NCBI GenBank assembly: GCA_948474755.1
Contig: CAOLHI010004251.1
Span: 1 to 64,000 of the forward strand
Direction: 5' to 3'
Source: Ctenosaura bakeri
Taxonomy: Eukaryota > Chordata > Lepidosauria > Squamata > Iguanidae
DNA: 64,000 nt
How positions within the stretch are numbered: the first letter of the stretch is position 1; each line of letters begins with the position of its first letter. The notes under the pieces were generated by a model. The model did not search any database. It was given only the letters and a program-made list of their open reading frames with translations, and was not told the origin of the DNA. Shown here one piece after another: positions 35,508 through 47,385 of the stretch. The translations under genes and the position numbers were made by a program.

Positions 35508-36728
35508 CATAGAATCATAGAATCGGAAGAGACCACAAGGGCCATCCAGTCCAACCCCCTGCTATGCAGGAACACCCATCAAAGCATTCCCAACAGATGG
35601 CCATCCAGCCTCTCCTTAAAAACCTCCAAAGAAGGAGACTCTACCACACTCCATTTAGGCAGCATATTCCACTGTCGGACAGCTCTGACCATCAGGAAGT
35701 TCTCCTTTTCTGCAGCTTGAATCCATTGCTCCTTGTCCTAGTCTCTGGAGCAACAGAAAACAAGCCCGCTCCTTCCTCGACATGACACCTCTTCAAATAT
35801 TTAAACATGGCTATCATGTCCCCTCTTAACCTTCTCTTCTGCAGACTAAACATACCCAGCTCCCTAAGCCATTCTTCATAGGGCATGGCTTCCAGACCTC
35901 TCACCATTTTGTCACCCTCCTCTGGACACGTTCCAGCTTGTCGACATCCTTCTTGAATTGAGGTGCCCAGAACTGGACACAGTATTCCAAATGAGGCCTA
36001 ACCAATGCAGAATAGAGTGGTACCATTACCTCCCTCGATCTAGACACCATACTCCTATTGATGCAGCCAAGAATTGTACTGGCTTTCTTGGCTGCCTTGT
36101 CACACTGCTGACTCATGTTCAGTTTGTGATCTACCAAGACTCCTAGATCCCTTTCACATGTACTGCTATCCAGTCATGTGTCCCCCATCCTATATTTGTG
36201 CATTCCATTTTTTTCTGCCTAAGTATAGGACTTCACATTTCTCTCTGTTGAAGTTCATTTTGTTAACTTTGGCCCAGCTCTGAAATCTGTCAAGGTCATT
36301 TTGAAATTTGATCCTGTCCTTTGGGGTATTGGCAATCCTTCCCAATTTGGTGTCATCTGCAAATTTGATCAGCATGCCCTCCACTCCTTCATCCAAGTCA
36401 TTGCTGAAGATGTTGAATAGCTGTGGGCCCAGGACAGAACCCTGTGGCACCCCACAAGTCACTTCTCTCCAGGATGAAAAGCAGCCATTGGTGAGCACTC
36501 TTTGGGTTCAGTTGGTCAACCAATTACAAACCCACCTAACAGCAGCCCTGTCCAGCCTGCATTTTACTAGCCTCTTTGCAAAAATGTCATGGGGAACTTT
36601 GTCAAAGGCCTTACTGAAGTCAAGATATGCTACGTCTACAGCATTCCCTTCATCTCAAGCTTGTAACCCTATCATAAAAAGAGATAAGATTAGTCTGGCA
36701 TGACTTATTTCTGAGAAATCCATGCTGG
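35508..36728 (-). mobile_element. CR1 LINE, 5'-truncated, young
   Basis: The 3' end has the tandem tcatagaatcatagaatc signature. The RT C-terminus reads 36137-35692 ([30 protein letters not shown]). The RT core reads 36498-36190 ([20 protein letters not shown]). Nucleotide similarity to 10850-11870 is high along its length. It breaks off abruptly at 36728 inside the RT. Confidence 0.92.
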
Positions 36729-37825
36729 CGTAGCTGCAGGCAGCTAAGAAACCTGGAGTGGGTGAGGTAGATAAGTTCTGGAGAGTACAAGAGGATGTGT
36801 CTGACCTATCTCTTCCTCCCCCTGGGCCAGGGGGGTACATCCATGTGTATATGTGTGTGCGTGTGTGCATGTGCCTGTGTGCATGCAGGGGTACTCTTTT
36901 GGCATTTGTGCTTGGATGTTCTGAGAGGATGAGAGAGAGAAAGATTGGATGGAGTAAATTCACAGAGAAAGGTTTTGTTTTGTTTGAACCAGAAAACAAG
37001 GAGCAAATGAGTGTTCAGAGCTCAGACCCCAGCACTTAACCAATCAGATCCTTGCACAAGCTACTAATCTCCAGGCCTCACTATCTTCTGTGAAACAGAT
37101 GCTTTATGATGTTCATACAAAGTAGCCATTTTCTGCATGGGCCCTCTGACCTTGGCAACCATTTTGATTGGCCCTTCAGAACTTCCTTAAAATTTCACTA
37201 GTGCCTATAGACCCAAAACTGATTTTTTTAGCAGTAGTAGTCTACAATCAACATGCAGTTTTGAACATACACACACTTTTGATTCTTCCTTTCCAATCTT
37301 GTTAAGACCTCTTGCCAAGTTTTTCATGTCCAGCACAATGTAGCAAGCAGCAACACACTGACGCATCTGCATGACTGGCCAAACCTGAACTGAACTGTCA
37401 GACCTCACCCCCTACTTCTAGGCAGCAAGCCTAAGTTCCGTTCTTTAAAAGCTGTGCTGCTCTGACACCCTTGTCCCATATTTTTATCAACACAAACATA
37501 TTCCATAATGCAAAATAAATAACATCACACAATTTCTGACATGGCCGTGACATCTTGTTTAAAAGTACAGTATTTTATACTTTAAATTGTAAATCACTTC
37601 CATCTCATTTGATGTCCCCTTAACCCTGGTGCCTTAGTCTGTTTTTATGGCTCCTGACACTTACACAGATTCCCCCAATAGCCTATTTTCTGGAGAGGAA
37701 AAAGCTGAATTCTCTCTCTTAGAAACTTTCAGGAGCAACAATTCCTCTTTTAAAACCAGAAGTAGAGTCCTGCTTTGGTTCCTCTCCCTCCTCCATTTTT
37801 TTAATCTTCATGGAGACACAGACTC
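36729..37825. other. Non-coding sequence with a (GT)n run
   Basis: A (GT)n-rich run at about 36843-36884. No gene or element was otherwise recognised. Confidence 0.5.
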
Positions 37826-37982
37826 TTTCCGCACTGGACTGTTATAGTGCGATGATTCCACTTGCAACATCCTATGGAATCCTGGGGTTTGCAGTTTAGG
37901 GCCCCTCCCGAAACTGCAAACCCCAGGATTCCATAGGATGTTGCAAGTGGAATCATCACGCTGTAACAGTCTAGTGCAGAAA
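37826..37982. mobile_element. Long-palindrome MITE (family M1), best-preserved copy
   Basis: A 157-bp near-perfect palindrome. The arms of about 70 bp start TTTCCGCACTGGACTGTTAT and end (inner) ggaatcctggggtttgcag. The centre is only about 12 bp (ggg-cccctcccg). It can fold into a single long hairpin. It differs from the 6606 copy by lacking the 45-bp spacer. Confidence 0.85.
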
Positions 37983-38257
37983 CTGCTCTTGGGCCCAGCA
38001 CCATAGCTCCCCCCCGGATGACAGGGTCATGCTGGCCCAGGAGCAGGCGCCAAAGCAGGGGCCCTTTTCTGCCTATGCCCTTCTGCCTGCTCCTGACCTA
38101 TTGCAGGAGTGACAGCTGAGAAACAAATTGATAAACAATAAGTAAAAGACAACTGCAAAATAAAACGCGTACCTGTGCAAGCATTTTATTCTGTCCCTCT
38201 CACTATGTTCTCTGTGCCTGCAGGGGCACAGGGACTAGGAGTCCTTCATGCTACATA

Positions 38258-38452
38258 ATTGTAACACTATGATCCCATTTTTAACATCCAGTAGAATCTT
38301 GTGTTTTTCAGTTTAGGGTGAGACATTTGCAATCCCCAGCCCAAGAGGTCCTCTTCTGGTGTTTCTGACCAAACTGTAAACCCCAGGATTCCATAGAAGG
38401 CAGCCATGGTAATTGAAGTGGAATCATAGTGCTGTATATGTGTAGTGGAAAA
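38258..38452. mobile_element. Long-palindrome MITE (family M1), degenerate copy
   Basis: Inverted arms with ttgtaacactatgatcc and ggatcat-like complement (gaatcatagtgctgtatatg), and inner words cagtttaggg and ctgtaaaccccaggattcc. It is only about 275 bp to the right of the previous copy. Confidence 0.65.
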
Positions 38453-39037
38453 GACACCTAACACTGTCTGAATGGTAAATCGGCAGGGTTTAGCGATCCA
38501 TTTACCTCTAACACTGCACAATTCTTGCAATCAACATTGCTTATTATATAGCTCATTGTATTATTTATTCCTATAATTAATTAACCATAGAAAACATTTC
38601 ATACTATTATTCATCCCACCTCCAGTTGATGATTCTCCACTTCCACCTATCTCAGAGTAAATCACAGTAGATGGTATGTTTTTCAGTCAGGAAAACCTCT
38701 ACCATCAACTTTAAACATCCCTTCAAAGTACTTTTCATCTAATTTTATTCTTACCCCATGTGACTTCTTACAGGTATCTGAGGTAGCTCTGTAACTTCAG
38801 CTCCCAAAAGCCCTGCAGAAACTTGGAGAGAAACCAGGAAACCAGGACCATAGAGCCCTTTGGAGGACTTCAGAAAGAACAGTCCCCCGTACAGAGGAAC
38901 TATGAAGTTGGATAAGGAGAGACCTAAATGATGGGGGTGGTAGAATTCTGAAGACTTGCAATTTGAAAATAAATACTAATTTTGGAAATGAATATATTAT
39001 CCACTCTTATCTCTATCTCTATGTATCTCTATATCTA

Positions 39038-39547
39038 CAGTTCTCCCTCCACATTCACAGGTTTGACCTTCTCAAATTTGATTATGTGCGAGGCATGTGC
39101 TTGCCCCTCCTGCCGATTTTCCTCCTCCTATCCCTTACATTCCTCACCCCAGGCTTGCCAGGCTTGTGTTTAAAATGGACACTTTTTTTCCTTTTGGGTG
39201 AGCAAAGTCCCCTCCCACTGCTGAAGGCATGGCCTCTCTGCCATGTGGTTGTACATTCTGCTGTGTATTGGCTGCTGATCGATCAGGTGCTCCTTTCTCA
39301 AGATGGCCACCAAAAGTAATTAGAATTCCAGAACTCCCCTCTTCTATGTCTGAGGGAAAAGTACCAGTAAGTCTTTGCAGTTGTCTTTTTTCTCCCTCCC
39401 CCAATGCTAGAGCCAGAAGCAAAGGAATGGAAGGGGGAGGCTCCAGAGGGGAAAGGAAGGGGAATCACAGCGGGGAGTTATTCGCGGTTTTCCTACTTTC
39501 ATGAGGGCTCTGTGCCCCAAACCCTCACAAATGTGGAGGGCCTAGTG
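39038..39547. mobile_element. pogo/Tigger-like element, copy 2
   Basis: A 510-bp element flanked by TA (39036-39037 and 39548-39549). The ends CAGTTCTCCCTCCACATTCA and, reverse-complemented, CACTAGGCCCTCCACATTTG form imperfect inverted repeats. No transposase reading frame survives. Confidence 0.75.
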
Positions 39548-39549
39548 TA

Positions 39550-40867
39550 TATCTAATCTACCTATCTATCTATTTCTCTATCTTATATATCTAATCTATC
39601 CATTTATTTCTGAATCTTTTATGTGTGGAAGCTAATTATTTGTTCTTTAAACTGGTTCTTGGTTGCTCTTGAGGCTATGGCTTGCTTCCCCCAAATTCAA
39701 CATCAAATCACACCAGGGAGAAAAAGCAGGTAAAATGCTGACTTTTGTGTGCAACATACCAGAGTTGGGGGAATACCTCTGACCTAGGTTGGGGGAGAGG
39801 ATGCAGCTTCAGAATCTTTCTCTCCAGGACCTCTTGAGTACCCTCCACAACACACTGCTGTCTATTCTATTTTGGGAAAATCCTAATGTAAACATGCATA
39901 AATTGCCTAATGAAATCAAATGGAATGTAGGTGAAATCCTAGGCACACATAAGTAGGAAACAAAGCCCACTAAACTCAACAGACTGATATGTTTCATCTG
40001 AGCAAACATGCAAAGGAGTGCACTATACTAAGCATGAAACACTCACAAGATCGTACCCAATGCTGTCAAAGGTAATGAGAGACTCTGAAATGAAAGCTTT
40101 TTTTCATTATGCTGGGGGTGAAGGAATGCATTTCAGTCCTATTAAAAGAAATTGGATCCTTAAAAGCATCTTGGTGCCTCCTGCAGAGCATCTTTCTTTA
40201 AGATGAGCATAACAACATCACCATCTTCCATCAGAAATATGTTAGTTCTCATAAAAACGGCTAATTGAAAAGACTGCCTACTACCAAAGAGCATTCAATA
40301 AAGTGCTGTAAAGCTTCATTCAGCAGATGGAAGTGCACATCTTTGATGAAGAGGAAGTCCTCCAGAGAAATCTATAGTTTTATTTTCTCAATCCAGAAAG
40401 GTAATAATAATTAACAGTGAACACAAACTAACAGCTCAGTTTAGAGAAATGCTACTAATAAACTCACTGGTCTTAACGTTTCTCACTCTGCTTACTAATA
40501 TCAGGAGATCAGATGCCTTAATTACTTAGGTTGCATCTGGTAATACCCTGGTAAGGGAAAGAGAGGACTTGAGGTGTGTGTCTTTTTTCTTCTTCAGGAG
40601 GATCCCAGATTCCTCAGAATGATACCTCTTGAGATGCCTTTTTCTGGTGCTGCTTTGAGTTACAAAATGTCCGAAACAGACTACCCCAATCCTGCTCACA
40701 GTAAGTGGCAATGTCCCAGTAAGGTATCTTTCTTGGGAAAGAGAGCTCCGCCAGTCTCTGCCATGGCACCCTTGAAAGGTAATGCAAACTCTAACTCCCA
40801 CTATCCCCTTCACTCCTGTGGGTGTGAAGGGGTCTGAGGTGCTGTTTTTAAAGGCCCTAGGTTCTAA
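39550..40867. other. Non-coding sequence, nothing recognised
   Basis: Short (CTAT)n run at 39553-39605. No gene or known repeat was seen in the rest. Confidence 0.5.
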
Positions 40868-40881
40868 GGTTCCAGACCTTT

Positions 40882-42430
40882 TTATTTTATTTTATTGATT
40901 ATACAGAAAGAAAAAAACAAAACACAAACACAAAAATAAAACACCATGTGATACATCTAATAGTAAAACAAAAAGATTTCAACCAAAAGCGAACTTACAT
41001 TATTATTTCTCTCTTATATAATTACAATCAAAAACTTATTCAGCTTATTCTATATCAGAGTACCTATATATCTTTATTACCTATCTCTAATTCTTATTCT
41101 CATTATACTCATTATTATTATAGTAATATCATTCTTAATTCTATATTTTTCCCTTAAATTTAATCTAATGCTATTACTAAATATAATCTTATTACTTAAC
41201 ATATTAAACTATCTCTAAAGGTAAACCCACTGCCCAAAGCCGATTATATTTTAACTTACTTTTTGTTTTGTTTTTTATTTTTATTTTTATTTTTTTGTTT
41301 TTTGTTTTTTTTTGTTTTGTTTTACAAAATTAAACAGCTCAACTCCAATTTAAACAAAACACCACATTATTATCACAAAAAAGGTGAATAAACCCACCCC
41401 CCAGAGCCAACTTTTTATTTAATCCAATTTCCAAAATTGCCCTTCTTCTTGTGAAAGGGTAGCTTTACCATCTCTTATCAAAGCTTTTTCCAAAAATATT
41501 TTCCAAATTTCTTCAAAATCATTCCCTTTCATGAATCTAATTCTACATGTTAATTTATCATTGATTGCAATATTCCACACTTCTTTATACCATTCCTCTG
41601 TTTGAAGTTTTTCATTTGTTTTCCATTTTTTCGCTATTATTAACCTCGCTGCAGTTAACAAATTTGTTATTAATTCCTTCGTTACCTGAGTACACTCCAC
41701 CTTATTATACATAGACAACAACCCTATATTTGGACATATTGGTATCTCAACTCCTGTTATCTCTTTTATCTCTTTAAAAACCTTTAGCCAAAATTCCATT
41801 ATCCTATTACAGTTCCACCACATATGCATATATGTACCGATTTCTTGACCTCCTCTCCAGCATAATCTCGAATATTTCTCATCTATCTGGTTTAATTTTA
41901 CTGGAGTCAAATACCATTTCCAAAGTATTTTATAATAATTCTCTTTTATTCTTACAGATAATTTTTTTAAATGACGTTGTTTCCAAATTTTTCTCCATTC
42001 TTGTATATCTATATTTTGTGATGTCTCTTCCTCCCACATTTTTCTGAGATAATCCTCTTCTTGTTCTTTTGCCAATATTTTATATATTTCACTTGTAATA
42101 CCCTTTAATATTTCATTTTCTTGCATATTTTCTCTTTGAATAATAATTTGTTCAAATTTAGTATATTCTTTAAAATCTTTAACATATCTTTTCATACTCT
42201 TTGTCCATTGCTCTAATTGTATATAATTCAACCAAGATATTTTGGTTTCCTGCAATCTCTCTTTCATTCTATCTTTATTAATCATTATTTTCATCCAATC
42301 TTTTAATCTATATATTTTTTGTTTTTTTATTTCTTTTTCTATTATTTCTCTTATATTTATTGGAAATTTTTCCATCATTACTATCAGAGTTAATGTTGAT
42401 ATATTCGGTAACAATTTTCTTTTGTTTTTC
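40882..42430 (-). mobile_element. L1 LINE, 5'-truncated, recent
   Basis: Minus-strand insertion of 1549 bp. The 3' end at the left carries an A/T-rich tail (AATAAAATAAAATAAA on the minus strand) and the 5' end is truncated at 42430. The 3' UTR is AT-rich with T-rich (plus) tracts at 41260-41325. It shares most of its length with the L1 at 57130-60838. The exact target duplication and long open frame indicate a recent insertion. Confidence 0.95.
41419..42414 (-). CDS. L1 ORF2 C-terminal region (331-residue open frame)
   Basis: An uninterrupted frame encodes the part of L1 ORF2 downstream of the RT core. A long Lys/Glu/Ile-rich helical region is followed by CWRGGQEIGTYMHMWWNC, the L1 C-terminal cysteine motif (Cys...Cys-type with a His), then FWLKVFKEIKEI and a tail ending WKLD. 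In intact elements this segment helps ORF2 bind L1 RNA. The catalytic RT and endonuclease are absent because of 5' truncation, so it is not functional. The Met start is incidental. Confidence 0.85.
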   Translation of the reverse strand: MLPNISTLTLIVMMEKFPINIREIIEKEIKKQKIYRLKDWMKIMINKDRMKERLQETKISWLNYIQLEQWTKSMKRYVKDFKEYTKFEQIIIQRENMQENEILKGITSEIYKILAKEQEEDYLRKMWEEETSQNIDIQEWRKIWKQRHLKKLSVRIKENYYKILWKWYLTPVKLNQIDEKYSRLCWRGGQEIGTYMHMWWNCNRIMEFWLKVFKEIKEITGVEIPICPNIGLLSMYNKVECTQVTKELITNLLTAARLIIAKKWKTNEKLQTEEWYKEVWNIAINDKLTCRIRFMKGNDFEEIWKIFLEKALIRDGKATLSQEEGQFWKLD

Positions 42431-42444
42431 GGTTCCAGACCTTT

Positions 42445-42860
42445 CTATAGAATCATAAATCATAGAATAATAGAGTTGGAAGAGACCACAGGGGCCATCC
42501 AGTTCAACTCTCTGTTATGCAGGAACCCACATGAAAACACTCCTGACAGATGGCCATCCAGCCTCTGCTTAAAAACCTCCAAAGAAAGAGACTCCACCAC
42601 ACTTCAAGGCAGCATATTCCACTGCTGAACAGCTCTGACCATCAGGAAGTTCTTCCTGAGGTTCAGGTGGAATCTCTTTTCCTGTAGTTTGAATCCACTG
42701 CTCTTTGTCCTAGTCTCTGGAGCAGTGGAAAACAAGCCCGTTCCCTCTTCGATATGACATCCTTTTAACATGGCTATTGTATCCCCCTTACATGGCTATC
42801 AGATCCCCTCTTAATCTTCTCTTCTGCAGACAAAACATATCCATCTCCCTAAGATGAAGC
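42445..42860 (-). mobile_element. CR1 LINE 3' end fragment
   Basis: ctatagaatcataaatcatag is the CR1 3' terminal repeat (minus). It is followed by the gttggaagagaccacagggg 3' UTR and the beginning of the RT C-terminal region. The L1 to its left inserted just at this CR1 terminus. Confidence 0.85.
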
Positions 42861-43740
42861 ATTCTTTATATGACATCCACTCTAGCTCAAGAGCAACTGG
42901 AAAACTCTGGGCAATAAGCATGAGCTGACTTGCCTTGTTTCTTCTAAATTTGCCTTGCACACCTTCAGATTCCACATACAACAGTTAACAACAAACAGCA
43001 GTTCACTGATAGCCACGAAGCTCAACCATTCAACATGTGTCCCACCAAGGGATATCAGATGCCATGAACCCTGGATATGTGCAATAACAAAACTCATGAA
43101 AAAAGTAATTCTGTTAGTGCCTGGAGATGTAGAAATTCTGGAAAGACAAGGATTTGAAGCTATGTTTCCCCTGCCCCCATGGAAAAATCAGGCATTTTGG
43201 GAGAAACTTTAATATTTGTAATACTTATTCTCATATTATATTTTCAAATGATTTATTTTCATGTCATATTTTACTGCTTTAGCAACATAAAACTCTTCAT
43301 TTATATCTTAATTAGTATATTAAATTGTACTACTTGACATATTTATTACATCTGAAAATAAAAAGCCTTTATTTTGTACAATAAAATTGTAAATCTAATA
43401 CTAAAGAATGTGCTACAAACTGCTCTACCCTATCCTTAGCACATGTGGCTTAATTTTTGCCATTTGAACAGTGGAGGAAAATAAAAGTAGAATCCCTAAA
43501 TTCTGTAAGTAAAAATATGGTATATTATTCAAAACAGCCTCATGAAATCACAAAGCCTAAACTAACAACATATTTCAATGTAAAGTTTAACTCAACATTA
43601 AAAATCATCAAACTTTTCCACAGTCTAGAACCATCATTCAGATTACATGGCAATATAATTGCAAATAAAAGATTTAGTGTACTTGCTTATCCTTCAATTG
43701 TCTCCAACAAACTAGAAGAAAAATGACCAGAAGAAGGCAA
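42861..43740. other. Non-coding AT-rich sequence
   Basis: No gene or known repeat was recognised. Open frames at 42955-43212 and 43457-43726 have no motif. Confidence 0.5.
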
Positions 43741-44224
43741 TGGCCCTTTTCACAGAGGGTTAAAAAACGGTGTAGATCGACCTCCACGGAGGTTGTCTAC
43801 ACTGTTACGCGAATTGGGGTGGATTACTCGCAAGTAAATCCACATGCCAATCCGCGGTCGGGCGCCCGCAAGTGGCGGCACTGCGTGCTTTTGAAAAACC
43901 ACATTTTATGTGGTTTTTCAAAGGCACAGGGCGTCCAGCCCTGTCCAGCCCTGTCGCAGCACCGTATGGATTTACGGACGCACGAAAGGGCGTCCCTGCA
44001 GATCAGGCAGGGGGTGAGATTTCTGGCTGGCGAGCTTCTCCGATTGACAGAGAGGTTCCGCCAGTCAAAATCCGCCATTTTGGGTGCTGCCGGGCACCGA
44101 GGATGCCGTGGGACGCTGCTGCATGTAGAGCAGCAAAATGCGCTGCTCCAAGAGACGATGGAACAAGGTAAGCCCTGTTTTGGCATGGCTTGCCCGTTCC
44201 GCTGCCTGTGTGTGAAAAGGGCCA
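43741..44224. mobile_element. GC-rich hairpin element (family G), copy 2
   Basis: A 484-bp element with inverted ends TGGCCCTTTTCACA (left) and TGTGAAAAGGGCCA (right). It has a GC-rich, CpG-rich interior in AT-rich surroundings. An internal perfect 14-bp stem TTTGAAAAACCACA (43890-43903) / TGTGGTTTTTCAAA (43909-43922) has a 5-nt loop. The interior matches the element at 50342 (ctggcgagcttctccg; ccgccattttgg). The 181-codon open frame over it is compositional. No transposase. Confidence 0.8.
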
Positions 44225-45041
44225 GTGTTCACTCCCCCGCAAGTCCCCCTGTTATGCTCCTCTTATGAAGATAGGAAGAAGCACTAGGTGAAGGGGAAAG
44301 TGTCTTGGCCATGAGCATTGTACATTCTTGCAGTATGCACAGAAATTATTCTTCTCTAATTCTGTAGGCTGTGTGGTACACATATTTTCATATTAATCAG
44401 TTGCTGGCATTTTGAGTTGGTAGAACCTTGTCTTAAAAAGCATTTTATTCATTCCATTGATTAACTGCTTGGAATTACATAGAGGTCATATTTTCTTTCT
44501 TTCTACACAAACCTACACTAGTCTTTTGCATATTCTAAAAGATAGCTTGTGGGCGGGGGGATCAAACAACTGACTTTGAATGTCCTTGATCATTTGGAGC
44601 CAAGCAAACCTGGAAGCCTGTATATCAGAGATGAAATCCTACATATTAAGTTAGCCATAAATATAGTGCAATGTATAGTTTGAATTAATCTAAATAAAAC
44701 ATTCATTTACTAACATTTATGATTACATTTTGTATTATATGTCAAATCAATGTAATATATTGATTCTATATTGTATATTCTATATTATATTGGCGAGACC
44801 TTGCCTAGAAAGGTGTTACTAGAATATTTTAAATAAATAACACTAAGGCAGCTGTAAAATTACACTTTTGTGCATTCGTTTGTGTCCATGAAAGCCTCTG
44901 TGCTCACTAGTACATAATATTAAAACTAGGATGACTGTATGAAGACTTGATACTGTTCCATATTATAAAGTGGAAACAATGGGTCCTCTCACTTAGTCAC
45001 TTCCTAGCTCAGCTTGATCAAGAATGTATTTGCCTTTCTCG

Positions 45042-45042
45042 C

Positions 45043-45077
<35 letters not shown>
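45042..45077. repeat. (CT)n(CA)n compound microsatellite
   Basis: About 11 CT units followed by about 7 CA units. Confidence 0.95.
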
Positions 45078-46348
45078 GAAACGTATCATGGGAAGTGGCC
45101 CTAAGTTATTGGGACCAATCACTTCTATAGAAACATTCATATCCTTCCTATTTGTGCAACCACATTAAAAGTGCTATGAAACATTAGTGTGATCATCACC
45201 ATCATCATTGTCATTGTTGGCATCACGCTCATGGTCGTTTCAGTGGTCAGAAAATTTATCTTTCTTTATAATATATCAGGCAATTTACTACTGACATCAA
45301 AGGAGCCATTTGCTCATTGTAATGTCAGCAGAAGGTGTGCAAAGTGCCAAGAAATAAGTAATTGTCTCTAATTTGATCTATTTTGCCAAAGACAGCATTT
45401 CTTCCATTGCCATTGGTATTGTGGTGATGGCAGTCTTTAGTTTTCAGAGTCCAGTAGTGTTAAGGTGTGGTGATGCCAACAGAATGATTTCTTTCTGCAT
45501 TTCCTTGGTCTCTGTACATCTTCAATGTGGGTAAAAAAGGGAAGTGTGATTCACTGCACTTATCTCTGCTGGAATGGGTGAAGTGATTGGAATCTGGTTT
45601 TATAACTGTTTCCCAAGCTAGTAATTTTTCTCCTCCTTTGGACTATGACATATCTGTAGACACATCTGTAAATCCTTTAGAAAGAAATGTGGGGTTTTAT
45701 TAAGAGTAAAGTAGCACCCATTTTGAGAAAAACAAAAATGATTTTGCAGATTGAGTGCGGTTAAGATTGGGGATGAACAGATGGGCTGAACCACTCATCT
45801 TTGTCAAACCCTACCTACTGAAGCAGAGGTTGGCAAAGCCCTTCCACCTCAAAGAGGCTTTCAGATAAACCACTCTGTGAAAAAGAACAGCAGGACAACT
45901 GTCTTGGGGAAGGAAGGAAATGATGAGCCCCCTGATCCCCCTGAGCCTTGCCTGCCTCAACAAGAGTTCTCAGATGCTAGCAAATTCCCGCAAGGCTCCA
46001 GAAGACCAGGGTATTAAAATTAACAGTGTCCAACTGTATTACAGCTGCTTCGAAGAACGTTGGGTAGTCAAGTTATTTTTGCTATCAATCTGCAGTTGTA
46101 CACTTATGAAACCTCACAAACCTCCCCCCTCCCCCCATCTGAACTGAAATGCACATATAGATTATTAACCTCTGCCTCCATACTTATCCGAATTTTGTGT
46201 TTAGTTTATCAAGTCCCTTTTTCCTTCTGAATGATATTTTATGATGTGGTTTTCATTACACAGGTGTACTAGTAAAATCCCATAAAAATGAGCCTTGATG
46301 AAAACATACAAACATTCACATAAAGATTGCTTTTTGTACTGCACATAA

Positions 46349-46380
<32 letters not shown>

Positions 46381-46382
46381 TG
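46349..46382. repeat. (GT)n microsatellite
   Basis: About 15 GT units with one GCGA interruption near the start. Confidence 0.9.
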
Positions 46383-47385
46383 CAGTGCCATGGTTTCTTG
46401 CCAGATGATATAAGCACAGTAGTTTGAATCATATGTATCTATGCTTCAACTTATAAGGGAAGATAAATTGGAAAGCACAGACCAAATTCTCACAGAAGTG
46501 CAAGACCCAGAGGATGCCTCTAGGGTGGGAAACAACTCCCAAACACAGGAGGATGATACTTTAAGGAATGTGAAACACAGAAGCAGAACTCTCTGTGACC
46601 ATGCCATGAGTTTGAAACTACACAATCAATTCCAAGTTCTCCCCTTAATCAGTGATTATAAGAAACTCCAGGTACTGGAATATTTTCAGTCCTATGAGAG
46701 AAACGAGGTGACCTTGGAGATTTCTCTGGATTAAATACTCCTTGCCTCTTCCCTGAGGAAGTAGAGATATGTGATTCCCTCCTGAGAGGAACAGAAGCAA
46801 GGGGGGTGGACCTGCTAAGATGGCTTGAGTGGTGTGCTGTCTTCCAGGGGTGAAGATCTATGACGTAACAAAGAGTCTGGTAGGACTTATCAAACCTACT
46901 GACCATTATCCCTTCCTTCTGATCTACAAGGGAATAAATAATACTGCAAGATATAGCCTTCAACTTATTGTAAGAAATACTATGAGGCTCTGAGAAGGAA
47001 GCTAAAGAACTTTGGGTCATAGGTTATTATTTCATTTCTCCTTCTTGTTGAAAGACATGGCCTAAGAAGAGAGAAGAATACTAGCTCTCCTGACGGGTCC
47101 ACTGGGAAAGATTTGGTTTCTTGGACTATGGTATGTATTTTCATAAAGAAGGATGTCTGGCAAGAGATGAATTGTACCTCGCAGTGTTTGGTAAGAATGT
47201 ATTTGCTAGGAGTTTCACGAACCTGATCAAGAGGGCTTTAAATTGAGTTATGTGGGGGAGGGAGGGGTATGTCAGAGTGCAGGGGTACACGAAGTACAAT
47301 GATATGGGGGAAATTGGTGTGATAGTAGCCCAAAACAGAAAAGGAAAACACAAAATAACTGCAAAAATGACTTCAGATGTCCTTA

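Larger units (their letters stand above)
40868..42444. repeat. 14-bp target-site duplication of an L1 insertion
   Basis: GGTTCCAGACCTTT occurs at 40868-40881 and 42431-42444, exactly bounding the L1 at 40882-42430. Confidence 0.95.
44225..47385. other. Mostly unique non-coding sequence with dinucleotide repeats
   Basis: Contains (CT)n(CA)n at 45042-45077 and (GT)n at 46349-46382. Short open frames, such as 46441-46734 (plus), lack recognisable motifs. From about 46740 the sequence may already be old CR1-flanking material. Confidence 0.45.

Noticed and set aside
43723..44268. 181-codon open frame
   Set aside because: It starts and ends outside the GC-rich MITE, has no motif, and mirrors open frames on the opposite strand.
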